This document shows, piece after piece, positions 52,301 through 59,575 of a stretch of DNA of 64,000 nucleotides. Source of the DNA: Solirubrobacterales bacterium. GTDB lineage: Bacteria > Actinomycetota > Thermoleophilia > Solirubrobacterales > 70-9. Under the pieces are notes generated by a model. The model made no database searches, was not told the DNA's origin, and saw nothing but the letters and a program-made list of their open reading frames with translations. The translations under genes were made by a program, and so were the position numbers. Positions within the stretch are counted from its first letter, which is position 1. Each line of letters opens with the position of its first letter. The stretch lies in the NCBI GenBank assembly GCA_020438295.1, contig JAGQUV010000001.1:1-64000 (forward strand). Direction: 5' to 3'.

Positions 52301-52333
52301 CTTCGCTCCCGGACCAAGGGTTATTCGAGACAT
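49328..52333 (-). CDS. Membrane PAS-PAS-GGDEF-EAL protein (c-di-GMP turnover)
   Basis: 1001 residues. About nine helices in the first 300 form a MASE-like sensor; two PAS domains follow (about 320-430 and 445-560). The GGDEF motif is intact near residue 648 (ARPGGDEFAVLLP) without an RxxD inhibition site nearby. The EAL domain starts near 740; its first motif reads ELL (Glu kept), and the catalytic set SVNLSG, EITETG, DDFGTGFAS, LKIDGEF, AEGVEDG and QGYYLG is complete. Both synthesis and hydrolysis of cyclic di-GMP look possible. ATG 52333; the long upstream frame is antisense to the ABC-F gene and was excluded. Confidence 0.93.
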   Translation of the reverse strand: MSRITLGPGAKGTPDATADLPIPADAWDEANAGSFRRLWLGSASHAPVLGGGLALLCAVSVGLGWATGSEPLQGAYFELPPITGWTAILIGLLGAAIVLSRSGANGRARHRRAAKLVVLAAIAGATVLLVNEVSDRLLFDWAADGAWQQPISGPVVMILLLSVGVLMIDAGGPRYRWNDFLNPLIAGALMVGLLAFGYQVDLGIGRMDPAFSLTIMLVTVAAYLGYFFLRPDRGIAGFMLATGPGPAMARFLVPTVMLLPVLISTSSLCEPLVGDRLAEGLGDIVMLGLLLLVVTGTSRRLQRFYRAWQIAEAGRAERAAVLSSMSDGVAMLRDEDQEIILTNPQFDLMYGYGPGELIGRHVSCLYPADLDPEEKAEWVRLERELKRTGQVAFEGRSVGRDGATIWARSKVSVADHPEHGPVRIIVVGDITAEHRAKEAGARALDRFRQVFEQSPIGICLVRPDGTFERVNSAYERITGYTAGELEGIPFTEITHADDLEEDRRLVRSLFKGEIDRYSLEKRNIRKDGDVVWVDLTVARLSEVAGDDPRALYMVEDITERHQFHQRLQHMVDHDALSGLFGRRRFREELASALAGPADSQVALLSLDLDNLKFVNDSFGHTVGDQLIVRAAEVLRAHVNGAGILARPGGDEFAVLLPGLDGEAARLLAEGLAEAISAEVRVGVADRTVRLTVSIGIATAQTGEDASTEQILMEADTAMYDAKASGRNCVRLYDRTGDPGMAKSIDWHSRIGRALESGGFRLYAQPIVSLEGSGPAFFELLIRMRDDDESIVQPGTFLPIAERHDLIQDIDQWVISSAIKSLAGFDLGGDDLKFSVNLSGRSVGDPRLPDFIATELDRYRVDPGSLVFEITETGAISDMTGARKLAEELGQLGCSMALDDFGTGFASFYNLKHIDCDYLKIDGEFVHDLATERDNRLLVRSLVYAARAMGKLTVAEGVEDGDSLELLRQFGVDFAQGYYLGTPKPLAMIVLDPRLGVGPAEV

Positions 52334-52424
52334 GTGGCCTGAATCTATCAGCGGTTTTCCGGTGGGACCGCGGCCCGGTGACCCTGGCAGACCGCTTTCA
52401 GCCTGCACCGGCGCTTTCTTCGGC

Positions 52425-54353
52425 CTACCGCCGCTGTTCCGGGACCAGCGCCTGCTCGGCCCGCTCCCACTCCTCGTAGAGCCGGGCCACCTTGTCCCTG
52501 GCCCTGTCGTGGCGCCGGGCGGCCCGATCGCTCTTCTCGGGCGTCGACCAGGCGGCCGGATCGGCCAGCTCGTCCTCGAGCGCCGCCAGTTCGGATTCGG
52601 CCCGCTCGATCTTCTTCTCCAGGCTGCCGACCCTGCGCCGGGCCCGGGCCGACTCCCGGCCGGGCGACCCACCGCGTCCGGCCTTTCCTTCGGGCGGATT
52701 CCGCTTCGACCCGGCCGCCAGTCGCGCCGCCTCCCGCCGGTCGGCCTCGTCCGACTCGTCCCTCGCCTTCTGGTATTCCGCCCAGCCGGTCATGTGGTTG
52801 TCCAGCTCGCCCCCCTCACAGACCAATGTCCGGCTACCGACCGCCTCCAACAGCGCCCGGTCGTGCGAGACCAGGATTACGGCCCCGGGGAAGGCCGACA
52901 GCGCATCTTCCAGGGCCTCGCGGCTCTCCAGGTCCAGGTGGTTGGTCGGTTCGTCCAGCAGCAGCACGTTTGCGCCCGAAGCGACCAGGATGGCAAGCGA
53001 GAGCCGGCGCTGCTCGCCCCCCGAGATATCGGCGAGCGACTTGTTGACTTCGTCGCCGGAGAACAGGAATGCGCCGAGCAGATCGCGGACTTTCTGCCCG
53101 CTCAGCCCGGTCTCTCGCGCGGCGGCGTCGATCACCGTGCCCTCGCCGGCCGCGGACTCGGCGTGCTGCGAGAGATACCCGACCACGGCGTTGTGACCCA
53201 CTCTGACACTGCCCGAAGCCGGCTTTCGCTCGCCCGCCAGAGTCTCGATCAGGGTCGTCTTGCCGGCCCCGTTCGGGCCGACCAGCACAACGTGTTCATC
53301 CCTCTCGATCAACAGGTCGGCGTGCTCGAGCAGGACCCGTCCCGGGACCTCGATCCTGCCGTTGACCATCTTCAGGACCACCCGGCTCGCCCTCGGCGGC
53401 TCGGCGAAGCTGAAGGCCAGGCGGCGCCGGTCCTCCGGGTCGCGGGTGGCTGCATTCTGCCTGACCCGGTCGATCCTCTTCAGCCGGGACTGGGCCTGAC
53501 GGGCCTTGGTCGCCTTGTAGCGGAACCGTTCGACGAACCGCTCCATCCGGGCGATTTCGGCCTGCTGCCGCTCGATCGCCTTGCCCAGCGCGACCTGCCT
53601 CGCGGCCTGCTCTTTGCGCCAGGCATGCCAGGGACCGGAGAAGTACCGCGCCCGGCCCGCCTCGAGCTCAAGCACCGCGGTCCCGACCGATTCGAGAAAC
53701 CAGCGGTCGTGGGCGACCAGGACCACCGCTGCATCGAGCGCTTTGAGGTACTCCTCGAGCCACTCCAGGGTAGGAATGTCGAGATGGTTGGTCGGCTCGT
53801 CCAGGAGCAGCAGGTCCGCGCTCGCCGCGAGGGCCCTGGCCAGCGAGGCCCGGGTCAGCTCTCCGCCGGAGAGGGTGGCCAGCGGGCGGTCGAATTCCTG
53901 CTCGCCGAAGCCGAGCCCGCGAGCCACGGCCACTACCTGGTCCCGCCAGCGGTACCCGCCGGCCATCTCCAATCGCTGCTGGGCGGCCGAGTACGCCCTC
54001 ATCGTCTCCTCATCGTGCCGGCCGGCCGACATCACCTTCTCCAGCCGCTCTAGTTCGGCCTCGGTTTCCAGCACGTCGGCCCGGCCGGTGAACACGTACT
54101 GCTCGAGCGAAAGGCCGGAATCGCGCGGCGGGCGCTGGTCGTGCAGCGCAACCCGCACGCCCTTCTGGAAACTCAGTGCGCCCGAATCATTGCTCAACTC
54201 CCCCGCCAGGATCCGCAGCAGGGTCGATTTCCCGGCTCCGTTCCGGCCCGACAGGGTCATCCTCGTACCCCGGCTCAGCTTGAACGAGACCTGGCTGAAC
54301 AGGGGCTCGCCCCCGAGGTGGATCCCGATGCCTGTTGCGGTTACGACTGCCAT
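52425..54353 (-). CDS. ABC-F family ATPase (ribosome-associated type, Uup-like)
   Basis: 642 residues, soluble, two ABC domains. First Walker A GRNGAGKS at 36-43, signature LSGGELTRASLARA; second Walker A GPNGAGKT near 360, signature ISGGEQRRLSLA; each Walker B is LLLDEPTNHLD. The interdomain linker (about 235-300) is rich in basic helix, and the last 80 residues are a coiled-coil like Uup's C-terminal domain. ABC-F proteins act on the ribosome, in translation rescue or antibiotic protection. ATG 54353; upstream frame is non-coding. Divergent from the GH15 gene with a 187-base gap in which no clear operator was seen. Confidence 0.92.
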   Translation of the reverse strand: MAVVTATGIGIHLGGEPLFSQVSFKLSRGTRMTLSGRNGAGKSTLLRILAGELSNDSGALSFQKGVRVALHDQRPPRDSGLSLEQYVFTGRADVLETEAELERLEKVMSAGRHDEETMRAYSAAQQRLEMAGGYRWRDQVVAVARGLGFGEQEFDRPLATLSGGELTRASLARALAASADLLLLDEPTNHLDIPTLEWLEEYLKALDAAVVLVAHDRWFLESVGTAVLELEAGRARYFSGPWHAWRKEQAARQVALGKAIERQQAEIARMERFVERFRYKATKARQAQSRLKRIDRVRQNAATRDPEDRRRLAFSFAEPPRASRVVLKMVNGRIEVPGRVLLEHADLLIERDEHVVLVGPNGAGKTTLIETLAGERKPASGSVRVGHNAVVGYLSQHAESAAGEGTVIDAAARETGLSGQKVRDLLGAFLFSGDEVNKSLADISGGEQRRLSLAILVASGANVLLLDEPTNHLDLESREALEDALSAFPGAVILVSHDRALLEAVGSRTLVCEGGELDNHMTGWAEYQKARDESDEADRREAARLAAGSKRNPPEGKAGRGGSPGRESARARRRVGSLEKKIERAESELAALEDELADPAAWSTPEKSDRAARRHDRARDKVARLYEEWERAEQALVPEQRR

Positions 54354-54540
54354 GCGAGAGACCGGCCAGTTTGCCAACTTGCCCGGATCGGTGGTAGGCG
54401 GCGGCCGGCAGCCGGCCGGGACCACGGCGGGCGCAACCGGTGCGGGCCATCCTGCACGGTCCCGCCCGGAATGGACAGCCGGCGCACGGGTGTGCCAGCA
54501 TCCCTCCCCAGTCCCTGAATTTCGTTGGAAGGAGATCGCA

Positions 54541-56511
54541 TTGAGCAACGGCTCCTATGAAGCGGGGCCCGGTCCCGGGCCCCAGTTCGGCTCTACCTGG
54601 GAGACCCAGATACCGACCCACGAACCGGTCCACGGAGTCTCCCCGTATCCGCCGATCGCCGATTACGGCTTCCTGTCCGACGGCGAGGTCTCGGCCCTGG
54701 TCGCGCCGAGCGGCAACGTCGAGTGGCTCTGCCTGCCTCGGTTCGACTCACCCAGCGTCTTCGGCTCGATCCTGGATCGCAGCGCCGGCACCTTCCGTCT
54801 CGGACCGGCCGACATCAACGTCCCGACGAACCGGCGCTACGTACCGGGCACGATGGTTCTCGAAACCAGCTGGGGAACCGGCGACGGATGGATAATCGTG
54901 CGCGACGTCCTGCTGATCGGCCCCTGGCACCACAAGCGCGATCGGTCGAACACACACCGCCGCGCCCCGACCGACTACGACGCCGACCACGTCCTGCTCC
55001 GCATGGTCCGGTGCGTCCACGGCGAGGTGCAGCTCGTGCTCGACTGCAAGCCGGCCTTCGACTACGGCCGCCGCCAGGCGAGCTGGGAGTACACCGGAGA
55101 GGCCTACCACGAAGGAGTGGCCACCGCGCCCGGCTCGGACCTTCAATTGCGGCTGACCAGCGACCTCAACCTCGGTTTCGAGGGGCCCCGGACCACCGCC
55201 CGTACCCTGCTCAAGGAGGGAGACGTCCGGTTCGTGGCGCTCTCCTGGAGCGAGCACGAACCGCCCAGGGACTACGACGAGGCCCACGGGAAGCTGGTCT
55301 GGACCGCCCACCACTGGCAGAACTGGCTGGCCCGCGGGACCTTTCCCGACCACCCATGGCGGAGCTACCTCGAGCGCTCCGCCCTGACCCTGAAGGGCCT
55401 GACCTATTCCCCGACCGGAGCGCTGATCGCGGCCGCGACAACCTCGCTTCCCGAAACCCCCGGCGGCCTGCGGAACTGGGATTACCGGTACTCCTGGATC
55501 CGCGACTCGACCTTCACGCTGTGGGGCCTTTACACGCTCGGCTTCGACTGGGAGGCGAACGATTTCTTCTACTTCATCGCCGAGATCGCCCGGGAGGCCG
55601 GGGACATCCAGATCATGTACGGGGTCGCCGGCGAGAAGGAACTCGACGAAGAGATCCTGCACCACATGCACGGCTACGAAGGTGCCGCCCCGGTCCGGAT
55701 CGGGAACGGGGCCTACGACCAGAGCCAGCATGACGTCTGGGGGGCCGTGCTCGACTCGTTCTACCTGCACGTCAAGTCGCGTGACGGGATGCCGGAGGAA
55801 ATCTGGCCGATCCTCAAGCGTCAGGTCGATGCCGCGCTGGAGAACTGGCGCAGCACCGATCACGGGATCTGGGAAGTGCGCGGCGATCCCAAGCACTTCA
55901 CCTCGTCCAAGGTCATGTGCTGGGTCGCGGTCGATCGCGGCGCCCGGCTCGCCCTGATCCGTGAAGACGAGGAGCTGGCCGCCGAATGGCGCCGGGCGGC
56001 GAATGAGATCCATGCCGACATCTGCGAGAACGCGATCGACGACCGTGGCGTGTTCACCCAGCACTACGACACCGACGCCCTGGACGCGTCGTGCCTGTTG
56101 ATGCCGCTGCTTCGCTTCCTCCCGCCCGACGATCCCCGGATCCGTGACACCGTCCTGGCGATCGCCGAGGAGCTGACCGAAGAGGGCCTGGTCCTGCGCT
56201 ACCGCCCCGAGGAGACCGACGACGGCATGGACGGAGACGAAGGGAGCTTCACGATCTGTTCGTTCTGGCTGGTCAGCGCCCTGGTCGAGATCGGTGAGCT
56301 GCACCGGGCCCGCCAGCTCTGTGAGAGGCTGCTCGGTTTCGCCAGCGGCCTCCAGCTGTACGCCGAGGAGATCGACCCCCTTTCGGGCCGGCACCTGGGG
56401 AACTTTCCCCAGGCCTTCACCCACCTGGCGCTGATCAACGCGGTCATGCACGTGATCCGGGCGGAGCAGGAGACCGGTCCCGCCGGCGGTCGGACCCGCC
56501 ACCCGGGCTGA
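54541..56511 (+). CDS. GH15 glycoside hydrolase (glucoamylase or trehalase)
   Basis: 656 residues from TTG 54541, which has AAGGAG six to seven bases upstream; the frame reaching back to 53581 is antisense to the ABC-F gene. An N-terminal beta-sandwich (about 35-275: PPIADYGFLSDGEVSALVAPSGNVEWLCLPRFDSPSVF) is followed by the alpha/alpha barrel, with GGLRNWDYRYSWIRD and QIMYGVAGEKEL, and the C-terminal catalytic block LYAEEIDPLSGRHLGNFPQAFTH. This matches actinobacterial GH15 enzymes, some of which are trehalases. No signal peptide is seen, so it is cytoplasmic. Substrate alpha-glucan versus trehalose undecided. Confidence 0.9.
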   Translation: MSNGSYEAGPGPGPQFGSTWETQIPTHEPVHGVSPYPPIADYGFLSDGEVSALVAPSGNVEWLCLPRFDSPSVFGSILDRSAGTFRLGPADINVPTNRRYVPGTMVLETSWGTGDGWIIVRDVLLIGPWHHKRDRSNTHRRAPTDYDADHVLLRMVRCVHGEVQLVLDCKPAFDYGRRQASWEYTGEAYHEGVATAPGSDLQLRLTSDLNLGFEGPRTTARTLLKEGDVRFVALSWSEHEPPRDYDEAHGKLVWTAHHWQNWLARGTFPDHPWRSYLERSALTLKGLTYSPTGALIAAATTSLPETPGGLRNWDYRYSWIRDSTFTLWGLYTLGFDWEANDFFYFIAEIAREAGDIQIMYGVAGEKELDEEILHHMHGYEGAAPVRIGNGAYDQSQHDVWGAVLDSFYLHVKSRDGMPEEIWPILKRQVDAALENWRSTDHGIWEVRGDPKHFTSSKVMCWVAVDRGARLALIREDEELAAEWRRAANEIHADICENAIDDRGVFTQHYDTDALDASCLLMPLLRFLPPDDPRIRDTVLAIAEELTEEGLVLRYRPEETDDGMDGDEGSFTICSFWLVSALVEIGELHRARQLCERLLGFASGLQLYAEEIDPLSGRHLGNFPQAFTHLALINAVMHVIRAEQETGPAGGRTRHPG

Positions 56512-56563
56512 TGCCGGCCGCCGTCCGGCGCCCCGGATCGGCCGTAAGCCCACCCGCCCCCGA

Positions 56564-58330
56564 ATGAGCCTCGACGCCTGGATAGCGGCCGCGGTGATCG
56601 TCTCGATGCTGGTCGTGCTGGCACTGGAGCTGATGCCGCCGGCCGCGACCGTGCTCACCGCCACGGTCACCCTGCTGGTGCTCGGCGTGATCGACGAGCA
56701 GCAGGCCCTTTCCGGTTTCTCCAACCCGGCTCCGCTTTCGGTCGCCGCGCTGTACGTGCTGGCCTACGCCGCCGACAAGACCGGCCTGCTCGGGCCGCTG
56801 GTCAATCGCATGCTGGGCAGGCGGGGCGAGGTGGACCGGAAATCGCTGGCCCGGCTCAGCATGCCGACCGCGGCGATCTCGGCCTTCATCAACAACACCC
56901 CGCTGGTCGCGATGCTGATCGGCCAGGTCACGACCTGGTGCAAGCAGCGCGGCGTCTCTCCCTCGCTCCTGCTGCTGCCGATCTCCTACGCGGCGATCCT
57001 GGGCGGGACGCTGACCGTGATCGGCACTTCGACCAACCTGGTCGCGTCCGGCCTGCTGGAGGCGACCGGGGAGCCGGCGATCGGCATGTTCGAGATCACC
57101 AAGATCAGCGGGATCTCGGCCCTGGCCGGAGTGCTGGTCGTCTTCCTCCTGGTCCCGCGGCTGCTGCCGGAACGGCGGGCGGCGGTCGAGGAGTTCACCG
57201 AAGAGATGCGCGAGTTCACGGTCCAGATGGAGGTGATCGAAGGCGGGCCGCTGGACGGGTCGACGGTCGCCGAGGCCGGCCTGCGCAACCTGAGGGGCAT
57301 CTTCCTGGTCGAGATCGAGCGTCACGGGACCAGGTTCCCCGCGGTTTCCCCCAGCCGCAGCCTGAGCGGCGGCGACCGGCTCACCTTCGCCGGTGACTCG
57401 GACTCGATCGTCAGCTTCCAGCGGACGGCCGGGCTTAAATCGGCCGAGGACCAGCACATGCTGGCGATCGACAGTCCCGGGCACACCTTCTTCGAGGCGG
57501 TGATCGGCGCCGACTCGAGGCTGGTCGGGCAGACCCTGAAAGAGGTCGAGTTCCGGGGTCGCTACCAGGCCGCGGTAGTGGCGATCCACCGGGCCGGCAC
57601 CAGGATCGACCGCGGCCTCGGCCGGGTCGAGCTCGAAGCCGGCGACACGATGCTGCTGCTGGCCGGGCCCGATTTCCGAGCCCGGTCGCGCCGCGGGCGG
57701 GACTTCCTCCTGGTCACCCGGCTGGGTGGGCCACCGCCGTCGGCTACCCGCCGGGCGCCGCTGGTCGGGCTGGTCGCGCTCGCGGTGATCACCCTGGCCG
57801 CGTTCGAGGTGATGTCGATCCTCCAGGCCGCCCTGATCGCGGCCGGCTTCCTGATCGCGACCCGCACGATCAGCTTTTCCGAGGCGGGCGAGGCGATCGA
57901 TTTCGGCGTGATCCTGCTGATCGCCTCGGCCTTCGGGATCGGCGAGGCGATGCAGGCGACCGGCCTGGCCGAGCACGTGGCCACCGGCCTGCTCGACCTG
58001 TTCGGCGGGCTGGGCGACCTGGGGATCATCTTCGCGCTGGCCCTGGCGACCACCGTGTTGACCGAGGTGATCACCAACAACGCGGCGGTCGTCGTGGTAT
58101 TCCCGATCGCGGTTGCGATTGCCGCCGGCGCCGGGCTCGATCCCCGGATCATCGCGATGATGGTCGCGGTGGTCGCCTCGTCGTCGTTCCTGACCCCGAT
58201 GGGCTACCAGACCAACACCATGGTCTACGGGCCCGGTGGCTACCGCTTCTCCGACTACGTGCGGGCCGGCCTGCCGGTCAACCTGGTCGTCCTGACCTCG
58301 GTCACCCTGACCGCCTGGGCGCTGGCCTGA
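56564..58330 (+). CDS. SLC13/DASS-type transporter with two RCK-C (TrkA-C) domains
   Basis: 588 residues. The membrane part is split: helices in 1-205 with SAFINNTPLVAMLIG and the GGTLTVIGTSTNLVASG substrate loop, two cytoplasmic TrkA-C domains (about 220-295 and 305-390), and a second membrane half with EVITNNAAVVVVFPIA and SSSFLTPMGYQTNTMVYGPGGY. The paired SNT-like motifs and re-entrant hairpins are DASS features; relatives carry dicarboxylates, sulfate or, in some cases, act as efflux carriers. RCK-C domains may bind a ligand for regulation. Follows the GH15 gene by 52 bases. Confidence 0.9.
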   Translation: MSLDAWIAAAVIVSMLVVLALELMPPAATVLTATVTLLVLGVIDEQQALSGFSNPAPLSVAALYVLAYAADKTGLLGPLVNRMLGRRGEVDRKSLARLSMPTAAISAFINNTPLVAMLIGQVTTWCKQRGVSPSLLLLPISYAAILGGTLTVIGTSTNLVASGLLEATGEPAIGMFEITKISGISALAGVLVVFLLVPRLLPERRAAVEEFTEEMREFTVQMEVIEGGPLDGSTVAEAGLRNLRGIFLVEIERHGTRFPAVSPSRSLSGGDRLTFAGDSDSIVSFQRTAGLKSAEDQHMLAIDSPGHTFFEAVIGADSRLVGQTLKEVEFRGRYQAAVVAIHRAGTRIDRGLGRVELEAGDTMLLLAGPDFRARSRRGRDFLLVTRLGGPPPSATRRAPLVGLVALAVITLAAFEVMSILQAALIAAGFLIATRTISFSEAGEAIDFGVILLIASAFGIGEAMQATGLAEHVATGLLDLFGGLGDLGIIFALALATTVLTEVITNNAAVVVVFPIAVAIAAGAGLDPRIIAMMVAVVASSSFLTPMGYQTNTMVYGPGGYRFSDYVRAGLPVNLVVLTSVTLTAWALA

Positions 58331-58385
58331 GCGGCTACGAGCGGGCCGCCGGAGACCGTCGCGGGCGGACCGGTCGGTCGCAAGT

Positions 58386-58409
58386 GGCGGCCCCTGGTCG
58401 GGGGCCGCC
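58386..58409. terminator. Hairpin between the transporter gene and tmRNA
   Basis: GGCGGCCCC (58386-58394) and GGGGCCGCC (58401-58409) form a perfect nine-base stem with a six-base loop. It lies 16 bases beyond the mature tmRNA 3' end on the minus strand and 55 bases after the transporter stop on the plus strand, so it can serve both convergent transcripts. No T-tract. Confidence 0.6.
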
Positions 58410-58424
58410 CTGGGGGCTGGATAG

Positions 58425-58782
58425 TGGAGACGGCGGGAATTGAACCCGCGTCCGCAGCCGCGTGACGAACAGTATCTACAGGCTTAGCCGGCGCTTTGTT
58501 GTCGCCTCCCGGGGGCCGTGCCGGCGGGCACTGCGAGAGACCGAGCCCCTGAATGTCCCCTCGAGGCCGGGGCGCTCCTCGCGGGCGAGCCCGTTTCTGA
58601 AGCCGGTGCCCCTCCCCACGGGCCGAGGGAGGACCGACTCTCATCGCTTAGGTATCAGCTAAGCGGCGAGGGCGAACTCATGGTCCGCACGTATTGGTTT
58701 TTGCCGATTTTTTACGAGGCCATCGGCATCCTCGACCTGCAACCCTCCGCACGGACCGACTGCGTCGAAGCCTGTCGTCCCC
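58425..58782 (-). ncRNA. ssrA: Transfer-messenger RNA (tmRNA)
   Basis: Rescues stalled ribosomes with SmpB. The 5' end GGGGACG (from 58782) pairs with CGUCUCC at the 3' end through seven base pairs with one G-U, as in E. coli tmRNA; the T-arm GGTTCAATTCCCG stands before it. GGCCTCGTAAAAA is conserved, and the tag frame runs from GCG at 58688 to TAG at 58659, encoding ADHEFALAA. The sequence AATACGT before the resume codon mirrors AATAGTC of E. coli. The 3' CCA is not encoded (genomic sequence after the discriminator is CTA), so it must be added. SmpB and RNase R genes lie 2.6-5.2 kb downstream on the same strand. Confidence 0.95.
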
Positions 58783-58799
58783 GGAATTGCTGCCGATCA

Positions 58800-58828
58800 A
58801 GTGTACGGCGTCGGGGAAACGGGGTCAA
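58800..58828 (-). promoter_or_regulatory. Promoter of ssrA (TTGACC - 17 - TACACT)
   Basis: Reading toward ssrA, TTGACC (58828-58823) and TACACT (58805-58800) are separated by exactly 17 bases, the best sigma-70-type promoter I found in the window. The -10 ends 17 bases before the mature tmRNA 5' end, leaving a leader of roughly 10 bases for RNase P removal. Confidence 0.7.
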
Positions 58829-58936
58829 CCGCGCGGTCGGGGCCGACCGGCCCTCTCCACCTGGAGCGGGATCCGGCCCGGGCTGTTGGATTCCTGGGAG
58901 CCGGCCGGCGGTAGACCCCGCGCCCCACCGGTGGAC

Positions 58937-58942
58937 TAGGGT
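58937..58942 (+). promoter_or_regulatory. Probable -10 box (TAGGGT) for a leaderless transcript
   Basis: TAGGGT ends six bases before the ATG at 58949 and no ribosome-binding site is present. The same TAGGGT box precedes the starts at 40714 and 48446. Confidence 0.45.
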
Positions 58943-58948
58943 TGAGCC

Positions 58949-59548
58949 ATGCGACTACTCGCGTTCAGTGACCTGCACCGTGACCTGAACCAGGCCGCCA
59001 AGCTGGTCGAACTGTCCGCCGACGCCGATGTGGTGGTCGGGGCCGGCGACTTCGCTTCGGTCCACGAGGGCCTCGAAGAGGCGATCACGGCGCTTTCGGC
59101 GATCAGCAAGCCGACCGTGCTGGTGCCGGGCAACAACGAGACGCTCGACGCGCTCGAGCAGGCCTCGGCGGCCTGGCCCGCCGCCACCGTGCTGCACGGC
59201 GCCTCGGCCGAAATCGGCGGCGAGACCTTCTTTGGACTGGGAGCCGGGATACCGACGACGCCATGGTCCTGGAGCTTCGACCTGGATGAGTCCGAGGCCG
59301 AGCAGGCGCTGGCCGGACTCCCCGATGGAGCGGTCCTGGTCGTCCATTCCCCGCCCAAAGGGCACTGCGACGAATCGGGCAACGGCATGCACCTCGGCAG
59401 CAGCTCGATCGTTGCCGCGATCGAACGGACCGCTCCGAAACTCGTGGTCTGCGGACACATACACGAAGCCTGGGGCTGCAGCTCGACGATCGGCTCGACC
59501 GAGGTGTGCAACCTCGGTCCCGAGGGCAGGTTCTTCGAAATCGAGTAA
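58949..59548 (+). CDS. Small calcineurin-like metallophosphoesterase
   Basis: 199 residues. Motifs: SDLHRD (D-x-H), GAGDF, GNNE in place of the usual GNHD, VVHSPPKGHCD and CGHIHEAWG. The core metal ligands are therefore present, with Glu for Asp in the third motif; the PPKGHCD insert and GHIHE..G pattern match a group of archaeal-type and actinobacterial phosphoesterases of unknown substrate. Starts immediately at the first strand MRLLAFSDLH. Convergent with the following gene across a terminator hairpin. Confidence 0.85.
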   Translation: MRLLAFSDLHRDLNQAAKLVELSADADVVVGAGDFASVHEGLEEAITALSAISKPTVLVPGNNETLDALEQASAAWPAATVLHGASAEIGGETFFGLGAGIPTTPWSWSFDLDESEAEQALAGLPDGAVLVVHSPPKGHCDESGNGMHLGSSSIVAAIERTAPKLVVCGHIHEAWGCSSTIGSTEVCNLGPEGRFFEIE

Positions 59549-59551
59549 GCG

Positions 59552-59570
59552 CGCCGGGGCGACCCCGGCG
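59552..59570. terminator. Bidirectional hairpin terminator
   Basis: CGCCGGGG (59552-59559) and CCCCGGCG (59563-59570) form a perfect eight-base stem with a CGA loop, filling almost all of the 27-base gap between two convergent genes. Confidence 0.6.
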
Positions 59571-59575
59571 GCGGG

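Noticed and set aside
52334-52424. Possible gene between the GGDEF-EAL and ABC-F genes
   Set aside because: Only 91 bases; the long frame covering it is the antisense-type extension of the GGDEF-EAL frame.
53581-54540. N-terminal extension of the GH15 frame
   Set aside because: Antisense to the ABC-F gene; the TTG at 54541 has a proper AAGGAG and starts at the family N-terminus.
54748-56724. 658-codon minus-strand open frame
   Set aside because: Antisense to the GH15 gene, whose catalytic motifs are clear.
56444-57976. 510-codon minus-strand frame rich in Asp, Gln and Arg
   Set aside because: Antisense to the SLC13-type transporter; no ribosome-binding site or domain.
58439-58500. tRNA-like T-arm on the minus strand
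   Set aside because: It is the 3' tRNA-like domain of tmRNA, not a separate tRNA gene; the 5' partner lies about 340 bases away.
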